Source of the DNA: Clostridia bacterium
GTDB taxonomy: Bacteria > Bacillota > Clostridia > Oscillospirales > CAG-382
Direction of reading: 5' to 3'
DNA length: 5,814 nucleotides
NCBI GenBank assembly: GCA_900757905.1
Contig: CAAEPN010000178.1
Span: 1-5,814 of the forward strand
Position numbers and translations under genes: made by a program
Shown: positions 1 through 5,677 of the stretch, piece by piece
Layout: each line of letters opens with the position of its first letter
Numbering within the stretch: position 1 is the stretch's first letter
The notes under the pieces: generated by a model
The model's database searches: none
The model's input: only the letters and a program-made list of their open reading frames with translations
What the model was told of the DNA's origin: nothing

Positions 1-174
1 AAGGGTGGCGATACCAATGCGGATGGAACCATTAACTATGTTGATCTCGGTGACGTAATTGCAGCTTACAATTCGGATGCTGAAAACTGTGATATCTCTG
101 GTGATGGCACTGTTAACTATGTTGATCTGGGTATTGTAATTTCCAACTATAATGCAACGGCTGTTGCAGAATAA
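1..174 (+). CDS. C-terminal dockerin domain of a secreted protein (5' truncated by the window)
   Basis: Only the last 57 residues are present; the frame is open from base 1 and stops with TAA at 172-174. They form two calcium-binding dockerin repeats of the pattern D-x-N/S-x-D-G-T-I/V-N-Y-V-D-L-G. The loop ligands are D4, N6, D8, N12, D15 in the first repeat and D31, S33, D35, N39, D42 in the second, so both loops look intact. Type I dockerins are normally the C-terminal module of extracellular enzymes or structural proteins and bind cohesin modules in a calcium-dependent way, as in cellulosomes. The domain ends only about 7 residues before the stop, as expected for a terminal dockerin. The catalytic or other upstream modules lie outside the window, so the protein's actual job is unknown. 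The next gene starts 19 bp downstream, suggesting an operon. Dockerin-like repeats also occur in non-cellulosomal proteins, so cellulosome membership is not shown. Confidence 0.85.
   Translation, partial: KGGDTNADGTINYVDLGDVIAAYNSDAENCDISGDGTVNYVDLGIVISNYNATAVAE
22..60 (+). repeat. First copy of the dockerin-repeat coding unit
   Basis: This 39-nt stretch codes for D8 to I20 of the visible fragment. It matches 103-141 at 32 of 39 bases by hand count, 81 nt (27 codons) apart and in the same frame. It is the nucleotide footprint of the duplicated calcium-binding repeat. Confidence 0.8.
103..141 (+). repeat. Second copy of the dockerin-repeat coding unit
   Basis: This is the partner of 22-60. 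The core encoding N-Y-V-D-L is identical in both copies up to the last codon; the seven differences fall around the Gly-Thr-Ile/Val codons and after the Leu codon. Confidence 0.8.
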
Positions 175-193
175 TTGTGGAGGCTAAGAGCAT

Positions 194-1522
194 ATGAAAA
201 AAACATTAAAATTTATTTTGGTTGCTGCCTTAGTTGCAAGTGCTTTGGCGATTGCAGCATTTGCAGCAGTTGATGTAAACTATTATTTGGATGCGGTTGA
301 TGCTGATAAGGGACAGTATGATTTGTATATCAATATCAATTCTGATCTTCCTATTGGAACATTTGCAACGAATTTCACTTTTAACAATGAGTTGTTGATG
401 CCTACAGATGATACCTATGCGCCTATTGATATTTCAGCGGCAAGTACAAAAGATGATACTTCGATTTATCCGGCTGAAGTTAAGGTCGGCAAGAAAACCT
501 ATTCTTACGCATTGGCTGATAATACTTGGAAAACTACCGGTAACAAAACCCAATTTTGGTTGGCTGCTTATTCTACGGACGCTGACAAGTTTACCAGCAC
601 TGATCTTGATATTGTAAGCATTACATTCAAGCTTGCCGACGGAAAGACCCTTGCAGATATAACAGAATCCGATTTTGTCATTGACATGATTTATGCGGTA
701 GACAGCGAAGGTACCCGTTATGGCTATAACGAAAGCAACGCAAAAGTAGATGTTGCTTTCACCAATAACGTTCCGACCAAAACTCCTACCCCCTCCAAGC
801 TTACCGTTCCGGTAACGGCCGGTGACATCATCTACTTGCAGGATGACACCACTGTCAAGGCTGAAACAACCGGCGACTTTGAGCTTCCTAAGACCGACGA
901 CGGCTACGTTGTAGTCAACACCGGCTTCACCGCTCAGAAGCTCTACAAAGTAGAATCCGGCAAGATCACCGAAGTCACTTCGAATGAAAACGGCGTTCTC
1001 GCTACCGATTCCGCTTCGCTCCGTAAGGATTCCACCGCTACCGGTCTTCGTTTCAAGACCTCCTTCCTTACCTCCCTCAAGGATTCCGTTAAGGAATACG
1101 GCGTGCTCGTAACCGTTGAATCCAAGAAAAATAACCTCCCGGACGACTATGTTCTCAACATGGCTCTCGTTAATGCCGAGAAGGCTAAGAAGGGTGTTTC
1201 GTTTAATAAGGCAGACGGCACGGATATCTACTACGACGTTGACGGTGCAAGAACCATCGTTACCGCTGTTGCAACCGGTATCCCGCTTACCAAGGACGCT
1301 GTTACCACCAACATCGCCGCTCGTCCGTACTACGAACTCGAAGACGGCACGATCATCTACGGCGAAACCGTAAAGCGTCAGGCTGCTGAAGTCGCTCAGA
1401 AGATCAAGAACGAAGACGCTGAGACCTACGCGAAGTATAAGGATTATATCGATCAGATCATCGCGCTCGTCGCAGAAGATCCGACTTACGCAACCATCGA
1501 CCTCGGCCCGCTCTTTTCCTAA
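194..1522 (+). CDS. Secreted two-domain protein: cohesin-like N-terminal domain plus unnamed C-terminal domain
   Basis: The 442-residue product is probably exported. Residues 1-24 form a signal peptide: K2, K3 and K6, a hydrophobic core, then AFA with likely cleavage before A25. The ATG at 194 is supported by GGAGG at 179-183, 10 nt upstream, and by the signal peptide. Residues about 26-192 are beta-rich and resemble a cohesin-type jelly-roll: a YDLYININS strand (42-50), FATNFTFNNELL (57-68, like the cohesin 'F-x-YDPxxL' strand), and IVSITFKL (140-147, like 'xxxIxFKV'). This is by eye and tentative. A Thr/Pro linker lies at 190-206. The C-terminal part contains ASLR (274-277), GLRFKT (284-289), EYGVLV (301-306) and RPYYELEDGTIIYGETV (377-393), a pattern I associate with surface proteins of gut Clostridia but cannot name. 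No sortase motif, transmembrane anchor or dockerin is visible. Base composition changes abruptly at the linker. It is probably co-transcribed with the dockerin gene. Confidence 0.85.
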   Translation: MKKTLKFILVAALVASALAIAAFAAVDVNYYLDAVDADKGQYDLYININSDLPIGTFATNFTFNNELLMPTDDTYAPIDISAASTKDDTSIYPAEVKVGKKTYSYALADNTWKTTGNKTQFWLAAYSTDADKFTSTDLDIVSITFKLADGKTLADITESDFVIDMIYAVDSEGTRYGYNESNAKVDVAFTNNVPTKTPTPSKLTVPVTAGDIIYLQDDTTVKAETTGDFELPKTDDGYVVVNTGFTAQKLYKVESGKITEVTSNENGVLATDSASLRKDSTATGLRFKTSFLTSLKDSVKEYGVLVTVESKKNNLPDDYVLNMALVNAEKAKKGVSFNKADGTDIYYDVDGARTIVTAVATGIPLTKDAVTTNIAARPYYELEDGTIIYGETVKRQAAEVAQKIKNEDAETYAKYKDYIDQIIALVAEDPTYATIDLGPLFS

Positions 1523-1545
1523 AATCTAAGGCTTTATAAGACCTC

Positions 1546-1597
1546 AAAGGTGCGGTCATCTGTAAAAGGATGCTCCGCACCTTTTGTATGCTTTTTT
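1546..1597 (+). terminator. Rho-independent terminator of the secreted-protein transcript
   Basis: A perfect 10-bp stem is formed by AAAGGTGCGG (1546-1555) and CCGCACCTTT (1575-1584). It can be extended inward across a small internal loop by CATC (1557-1560) with GATG (1569-1572). T-rich sequence follows, with TTTT at 1582-1585 and six T at 1592-1597. It lies 23 bp after the stop codon and separates the secreted-protein genes from PFOR. Confidence 0.85.
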
Positions 1598-1598
1598 A

Positions 1599-1608
1599 TG
1601 CGGCCGCA
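1599..1608. repeat. 10-bp perfect palindrome TGCGGCCGCA
   Basis: This GC-rich palindrome lies just after the terminator T-tract, before the composition drops to the AT-rich promoter region. No function is assigned and it may be chance. Confidence 0.3.
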
Positions 1609-1646
1609 GCCGGTCGGGAACGCTCGACTTTGCGCAAAATTTGTCA

Positions 1647-1656
1647 TATTTACAAG
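1647..1656 (+). repeat. Direct repeat TATTTACAAG, upstream copy
   Basis: This 10-bp sequence recurs exactly at 1704-1713, 57 bp downstream, where it contains the PFOR -35 box. The upstream copy overlaps an imperfect dyad, TTGT (1641-1644) with ACAA (1652-1655). It may be a regulator site or a relic promoter element; AT-rich chance similarity is possible. Confidence 0.4.
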
Positions 1657-1703
1657 ATAATCTAAAAACTTTCAAAAATTAACGAAAAAAATATCGAAAA
1701 ACT

Positions 1704-1713
1704 TATTTACAAG
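1704..1713 (+). repeat. Direct repeat TATTTACAAG, promoter-proximal copy
   Basis: This is an exact copy of 1647-1656 and includes the -35 hexamer TTTACA at 1706-1711. A protein recognising the repeat would occlude or contact RNA polymerase here. Confidence 0.4.
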
Positions 1714-1734
1714 TTTCCGAAAACGTGATAAAAT
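1706..1734 (+). promoter_or_regulatory. Sigma-70/SigA-type promoter of the PFOR gene, extended -10
   Basis: The -35 box is TTTACA (1706-1711) and the -10 box is TAAAAT (1729-1734), with an optimal 17-nt spacer. TGA precedes the -10 box, giving the extended TGn motif at 1726-1728. An A/T-rich tract at about 1661-1705 could act as an UP element. The predicted transcription start is about 1741-1743, leaving a leader of roughly 97 nt before the PFOR start codon. A strong promoter fits a central fermentative enzyme. Confidence 0.75.
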
Positions 1735-1741
1735 AGTATCT

Positions 1742-1791
1742 GACACCGAATGCCCGTGCGAACTGTAAAGTCACACGGTTCTTTGCGTGTC
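1742..1791 (+). promoter_or_regulatory. Structured 5' leader hairpin of the PFOR mRNA
   Basis: Four nested helices can be drawn: GACAC 1742-1746 with GTGTC 1787-1791; GAA 1748-1750 with TTC 1779-1781; CCGTG 1754-1758 with CACGG 1774-1778; and ACT 1762-1764 with AGT 1769-1771. The last closes a GTAA tetraloop of the GNRA class (1765-1768). That is 16 Watson-Crick pairs with small internal loops, beginning almost exactly at the predicted transcription start. It may stabilise the mRNA 5' end or be regulatory. It matches no riboswitch class I recognise. Confidence 0.5.
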
Positions 1792-1825
1792 CTAAATACG
1801 CTTTTCTCATAAAGATATAAAATTC

Positions 1826-1831
1826 AGGAGG
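1826..1831 (+). promoter_or_regulatory. Ribosome-binding site of PFOR (AGGAGG)
   Basis: This full-consensus Shine-Dalgarno hexamer lies 7 nt before the ATG at 1839. It fixes the start codon and indicates strong translation. It lies outside the leader hairpin, so that fold would leave it accessible. Confidence 0.85.
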
Positions 1832-1838
1832 AATCAAA

Positions 1839-4800
1839 ATGTCGCAGAGAAAAAAACTATCGATGGACGGCAACACCGCCGCGGCGCACGTTGCCTATGC
1901 CTTTACGGAGGTTTCTGCCATTTATCCGATCACCCCTTCCAGCCCTATGGCAGAAGTGACGGATACCTGGTCTGCCACGGATAAGAATGTCTTTGGCGAA
2001 CCGGCAAGAAACATCTTCGGCGAACGCGTTAAGATCATGGAAATGGAATCCGAGGGCGGCGCGGCCGGCGCTGTTCACGGCTCTCTCGCTTCCGGTGCTC
2101 TTACCACCACCTACACCGCTTCCCAGGGTCTTCTTCTGATGATCCCGAACATGTACAAGATCGCCGGCGAACTGCTTCCGAACGTTATCCATGTTTCGGC
2201 TCGCTGCGTCGCTTCTCACGCTCTTAACATCTTCGGCGACCATTCCGACATCTATGCATGTCGTCAGACCGGCTATGCTATGCTTGCCGAATCCAACCCT
2301 CAGGAAATCATGGATCTCGCGGCAGTTGCTCATCTTTCCACCATTAAGGGCCGCGTTCCGTTTATCAACTTCTTCGACGGCTTCCGCACTTCTCACGAAA
2401 TTCAGAAGATCGAAGTCTGGGATTATGCAGACCTTAAGGAAATGGTCGATATGGACGCTGTCAAGGCGTTCAGAGAGCGTTCCCTCAATCCGGAAACTCC
2501 GGTGCTTCGCGGCTCTGCTGAAAACGGCGATATCTTCTTCCAGCACAGAGAAGCCTGCAACAAGTACTATAACGCACTTCCGGCTATCGTGGAAGAATAC
2601 ATGAACAAGGTCAATGCCAAGCTCGGCACCGACTACAAGCTCTTCAACTACTACGGTGCACCCGACGCTGACAGAGTTATCATCGCTATGGGTTCTGTCT
2701 GCGACGTTGCCGAAGAAGTTATCGATTACATGAACGCACACGGCGAAAAGGTCGGCCTTGTCAAGGTTCGCCTTTACAGACCGTTTGTTGCCGAAAAGCT
2801 CATCGAAGCGATTCCGAAGTCCGTTAAGAAGATCGCTGTTCTCGACAGAACCAAGGAACCCGGCTCGCAGGGCGAACCGCTTTACCTCGATGTTGTTACC
2901 GCTCTCGCTACCCATGGCATCACCACCAAGGTCGTTGGCGGCCGCTACGGTCTCGGTTCGAAGGATACGCCTCCGGCAAGCATCTTTGCTACCTTCGAAA
3001 ACCTCAAAGCCGATGAACCGAAGAACAACTTCACCATCGGTATCGTCGATGACGTGACACACCTCTCGCTCGACGAAAAGCATGCTCCGGATACCGCTCC
3101 CGAAGGCACGATCAGCTGCAAGTTCTGGGGTCTCGGCGGCGACGGTACGGTCGGTGCAAACAAGAACTCGATCAAGATCATCGGTGACCATACCGATAAG
3201 TACATCCAGGCCTACTTCCAGTATGACTCCAAGAAGACCGGCGGCGTTACCATTTCGCACCTTCGTTTCGGCGATAAGCCCATCAAGTCTTCTTACTACA
3301 TCACCAAGGCTGACTTCGTTGCATGTCACAACCCGTCCTACATTCTTAAGGGCTACAAGATCGTCAACGACGTAAAGCCGGGCGGTAAGTTCTTACTTAA
3401 CTGCCAGTGGACGCCGGAGGAAGTTGAAAGACATCTCCCGAACGCCGTTAAGCATTACATTGCCAACAACAATATCGAGTTCTATACCGTTAACGCTATC
3501 GATAAGGCGGCTGAGATCGGTATGGGCAAGAGAACCAATACCATTCTTCAGTCGGCGTTCTTCGCACTTGCCAATATCATGCCGATCGACAAGGCTGTCG
3601 AATACATGAAGTACATGGCAAAGAAGTCCTACCTCAAGAAGGGCGAAGCCGTTGTTGAAATGAACTACAAGGCTATCGACGCCGGCGTAGACGCTATCGT
3701 TAAGATTGACGTTCCGGAAAGCTGGAAGTCGCTCGACCCGACAAGAGTCGAACCGGAGATCACCGGCAAGCGTCCGGAGCTCGTCAAGTTCGTTAAGAAC
3801 GTCGTCGTTCCGGTTGACGATATGCTCGGCGATACGCTTCCTGTATCCGCATTCGAGGATTATGTAGACGGTACGTATCCGCAGGGCGCTGCCGCTTACG
3901 AAAAGCGCGGCGTTGCCGTTCTCGTTCCGGAATGGAACGCTGAAAACTGCATTCAGTGTAACCAGTGCGCTTATGTCTGCCCGCATGCTACCATCCGTCC
4001 GTTCGCTCTCGATGAAAAGGAAGCCGCAGGCGCTCCTGCCGCAACCAAGTACACCGCTAAGATGACCGGTAAGGGCTGCGAAGCTTATAAGTTCACCATG
4101 GCTGTTTCTCCGCTTGACTGTATGGGATGCGGCGTCTGCGTAGGCGTCTGCCCGACCAAGCCGGAAAAGAAGGCTTTGACCATGGTTCCGCAGGAATCTC
4201 AGCTCGATCAGCAGCCGGTATTCGATTACATGGTTGCCAACGTTACCAAGAAGGAAACGCCGTTTGCGGAAAATTCCGTCAAGGGCAGCCAGTTCAACCA
4301 GCCGCTGCTTGAATTCTCGGGTTCGTGCGCAGGCTGTGCCGAAACTTCTTATGCAAGACTTATCACACAGCTCTTCGGCGAAAGAATGTACATTTCCAAC
4401 GCTACGGGTTGTTCCTCCATTTGGGGCGGCTCTGCTCCGGCAACGCCGTATACCGTTAACCGCGATTCCGGCAGAGGCCCGGCATGGGCAAACTCCTTGT
4501 TTGAGGATAACGCTGAACACGGTCTCGGTATCTACCTCGGTCAGAAGACCATCCGTGAGAGACTCATGGGTAAGGTAGAAGAAATGGCCGCTTCCGATAA
4601 GGCAAGCGACGCTTTCAAGGCTGCCGCTAAGGCTTATATCGATACCAAGGACGACGGCAAGGCCAATACGGCTGCAACCGAAGCTCTTATCGTCGAACTC
4701 GAAAAGGCAGCAGCAGAAGGCTGCCCGACCGCAAAAGAAGTCCTTGCCGAAAAGCATTACCTCTCCAAGAAGTCCGTATGGATCTTCGGCGGCGACGGTT

Positions 4801-5423
4801 GGGCTTATGATATCGGCTTCGGCGGTCTCGACCACGTTATCGCTTCCGGCGAAGATGTAAACATCATGGTATTCGATACCGAAGTTTACTCCAACACCGG
4901 CGGACAGGCTTCCAAGGCTTCCAACATGGGTCAGGTCGCACAGTTCGCAGCAGCCGGTAAGGCAATCGGCAAGAAGAATCTTGCAGAGATCGCTATGAGC
5001 TACGGCTACGTCTATGTCGCTCAGATCGCTATGGGTGCTGATATGAACCAGACCATCAAGGCTATGGCTGAAGCAGAAGCTTACCACGGTCCGTCTATCA
5101 TCATTGGCTATGCACCTTGCGAAATGCACGGTGTCAAGGGCGGTATGACCAACTGCCAGAAGGAAATGAAGCGTGCCGTTGAGGCAGGTTACTGGCAGAT
5201 GTTCCGCTACAATCCGGCTCTCAAGGCCGAGGGCAAGAACCCGCTTGTTATCGACAGCAAGGCTCCGACGGCAGACTACATCGAATTTATCGAGAGTGAA
5301 ACCCGTTACAGCCGCCTGCTCCAGCAGTTCCCGGATAGAGCAAAGGCTCTCTTCGGCGAAGCAAGCGACCTTGCAAAGGCGAAGTATGACAGACTTGTCA
5401 AGCTCAGCCACTTGTATGACTAA
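1839..5423 (+). CDS. nifJ: Pyruvate:ferredoxin (flavodoxin) oxidoreductase, single-chain
   Basis: This cytoplasmic enzyme oxidises pyruvate with CoA to acetyl-CoA and CO2 and passes electrons to ferredoxin or flavodoxin. The 1194 residues hold the usual fused domains. Domain I (about 1-260) has YPITPSSP with T32, E72 in SEGGA, and R122 in SAR, matching the TPP/pyruvate-site residues T31, E64 and R114 of Desulfovibrio africanus PFOR as I recall them. A transketolase-C-like domain (about 273-400) follows. The gamma domain (about 425-625) contains WGLGGDGTVGANK (430-442). The EKR motif is at 688-690. Two [4Fe-4S] clusters are bound by C704/707/710/714 and C761/764/767/771. The TPP domain has C830, C833, C858 and C1094 for the proximal cluster, GDG at 985-987 and SNTGGQ at 1018-1023 (N1019). 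No C-terminal extension like that of the Desulfovibrio enzyme is present. The cluster motif reads CAGCAET rather than CSGCGET, a conservative variant. Residues 50-65 hold a small NxFGE duplication. It is monocistronic as far as visible, with its own promoter and terminator. Confidence 0.97.
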   Translation: MSQRKKLSMDGNTAAAHVAYAFTEVSAIYPITPSSPMAEVTDTWSATDKNVFGEPARNIFGERVKIMEMESEGGAAGAVHGSLASGALTTTYTASQGLLLMIPNMYKIAGELLPNVIHVSARCVASHALNIFGDHSDIYACRQTGYAMLAESNPQEIMDLAAVAHLSTIKGRVPFINFFDGFRTSHEIQKIEVWDYADLKEMVDMDAVKAFRERSLNPETPVLRGSAENGDIFFQHREACNKYYNALPAIVEEYMNKVNAKLGTDYKLFNYYGAPDADRVIIAMGSVCDVAEEVIDYMNAHGEKVGLVKVRLYRPFVAEKLIEAIPKSVKKIAVLDRTKEPGSQGEPLYLDVVTALATHGITTKVVGGRYGLGSKDTPPASIFATFENLKADEPKNNFTIGIVDDVTHLSLDEKHAPDTAPEGTISCKFWGLGGDGTVGANKNSIKIIGDHTDKYIQAYFQYDSKKTGGVTISHLRFGDKPIKSSYYITKADFVACHNPSYILKGYKIVNDVKPGGKFLLNCQWTPEEVERHLPNAVKHYIANNNIEFYTVNAIDKAAEIGMGKRTNTILQSAFFALANIMPIDKAVEYMKYMAKKSYLKKGEAVVEMNYKAIDAGVDAIVKIDVPESWKSLDPTRVEPEITGKRPELVKFVKNVVVPVDDMLGDTLPVSAFEDYVDGTYPQGAAAYEKRGVAVLVPEWNAENCIQCNQCAYVCPHATIRPFALDEKEAAGAPAATKYTAKMTGKGCEAYKFTMAVSPLDCMGCGVCVGVCPTKPEKKALTMVPQESQLDQQPVFDYMVANVTKKETPFAENSVKGSQFNQPLLEFSGSCAGCAETSYARLITQLFGERMYISNATGCSSIWGGSAPATPYTVNRDSGRGPAWANSLFEDNAEHGLGIYLGQKTIRERLMGKVEEMAASDKASDAFKAAAKAYIDTKDDGKANTAATEALIVELEKAAAEGCPTAKEVLAEKHYLSKKSVWIFGGDGWAYDIGFGGLDHVIASGEDVNIMVFDTEVYSNTGGQASKASNMGQVAQFAAAGKAIGKKNLAEIAMSYGYVYVAQIAMGADMNQTIKAMAEAEAYHGPSIIIGYAPCEMHGVKGGMTNCQKEMKRAVEAGYWQMFRYNPALKAEGKNPLVIDSKAPTADYIEFIESETRYSRLLQQFPDRAKALFGEASDLAKAKYDRLVKLSHLYD

Positions 5424-5430
5424 TTGAATT

Positions 5431-5452
5431 TTTGCGGCTCGTGAGCTGCAAA
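5431..5452. repeat. Short hairpin right after the PFOR stop
   Basis: TTTGC (5431-5435) pairs with GCAAA (5448-5452), G5436 with T5447 by wobble, and GCT (5437-5439) with AGC (5444-5446), leaving a CGTG loop. It starts 8 bp after the stop codon and has no T-tract on its 3' side. It may protect the mRNA 3' end or be part of the termination region. Confidence 0.45.
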
Positions 5453-5454
5453 GG

Positions 5455-5485
5455 AAAGGCCGCAGTGCATAGCACTGCGGCCTTT
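5455..5485 (+). terminator. Terminator-like hairpin of PFOR (14-bp perfect stem, ATA loop)
   Basis: AAAGGCCGCAGTGC (5455-5468) pairs perfectly with 5472-5485 around an ATA triloop. The only T-run is the TTT closing the stem, followed by CGACTGTT, so the U-tract is weak; the stem itself is very stable. It is the first strong stop-like structure after PFOR. Its 19-nt core is identical to that of the hairpin at 5678-5706. Confidence 0.7.
5461..5479. repeat. 19-nt palindromic core, copy 1
   Basis: CGCAGTGCATAGCACTGCG is present here and identically at 5683-5701. The flanking stem bases differ between copies but stay paired: GGC/GCC-type outer pairs here, GGG/CCC-type there. Confidence 0.85.
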
Positions 5486-5495
5486 CGACTGTTGC

Positions 5496-5514
5496 AAAAG
5501 TCTATAAGGCTTTT
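5496..5514 (+). repeat. Small hairpin with ATA loop and T-rich 3' arm
   Basis: AAAAG (5496-5500) pairs with CTTTT (5510-5514). It continues inward with a T-G wobble, C-G and T-A to an ATA loop (5504-5506). The 3' arm is T-rich, so it could act as a weak back-up terminator. Confidence 0.35.
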
Positions 5515-5528
5515 CGGGCGAAGCCCGA
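5514..5528. repeat. GAA-triloop hairpin
   Basis: TCGGGC (5514-5519) pairs perfectly with GCCCGA (5523-5528) around a GAA loop and is followed by TTTC. It is one of several short triloop hairpins in this region. Confidence 0.4.
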
Positions 5529-5543
5529 TTTCAATAAAAATTC

Positions 5544-5576
5544 GAAAAATCCGGGGACATGCGCCACGGATTTTTC
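5544..5576. terminator. Bidirectional terminator-like hairpin
   Basis: GAAAAATCCG (5544-5553) and CGGATTTTTC (5567-5576) form a perfect 10-bp stem with a 13-nt loop. Because the outer pairs are A5/T5, transcripts from either strand would end the stem in a U-run. It could back up PFOR termination or stop a convergent transcript entering from the right. Confidence 0.5.
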
Positions 5577-5649
5577 ACGGATAGATTCGCGAGTGTCGAA
5601 AAGCGGAGCTTTTTGGCATGAGGCGCGAGCGCACGAATCTGTTTCCGTG
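5576..5649. other. Possible branched RNA fold in the intergenic region
   Basis: A nested long-range stem is formed by CACGG 5576-5580 with CCGTG 5645-5649 and by AGATTCG 5583-5589 with CGAATCT 5634-5640. It encloses AAAAGC 5599-5604 with GCTTTT 5608-5613 (GGA loop) and a minimal GCG/CGC stem at 5623-5632. All were found by eye. This could be part of a non-coding RNA, a decayed element or coincidence; no promoter or known family was recognised. Confidence 0.3.
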
Positions 5650-5650
5650 C

Positions 5651-5669
5651 CGTAAAACGAAGTTTTGCG
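5651..5669. repeat. GAA-triloop hairpin, 8 bp
   Basis: CG (5651-5652) pairs with CG (5668-5669), T5653 with G5667 by wobble, and AAAAC (5654-5658) with GTTTT (5662-5666), around a GAA loop (5659-5661). It has the same loop type as 5514-5528. Confidence 0.4.
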
Positions 5670-5677
5670 ACACGCTC

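Noticed and set aside
1641..1655. Rex-type redox operator upstream of PFOR
   Set aside because: TTGT...ACAA is suggestive, but the half-sites are too close for the usual 18-bp Rex operator (TTGTnAAnnnnTTnACAA), and the inner positions are not symmetric.
1742..1838. Known riboswitch or T-box in the PFOR leader
   Set aside because: The leader is under 100 nt, with no T-box motif, no terminator/antiterminator pair and no conserved riboswitch core that I recognise; only a single nested hairpin is supported.
1857..3329. 490-codon antisense open frame opposite PFOR
   Set aside because: It is in exact codon register with PFOR on the opposite strand. It stays open because PFOR hardly uses TTA, CTA or TCA codons, whose complements are stops. 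The product is low-complexity and lacks recognisable domains, while the sense protein is unambiguous.
3393..5411. 672-codon antisense open frame opposite PFOR
   Set aside because: It has the same explanation: it is in codon register with PFOR, and the gap from the previous antisense frame falls near rare TTA-type codons in the sense gene (about 3394). No family features were seen.
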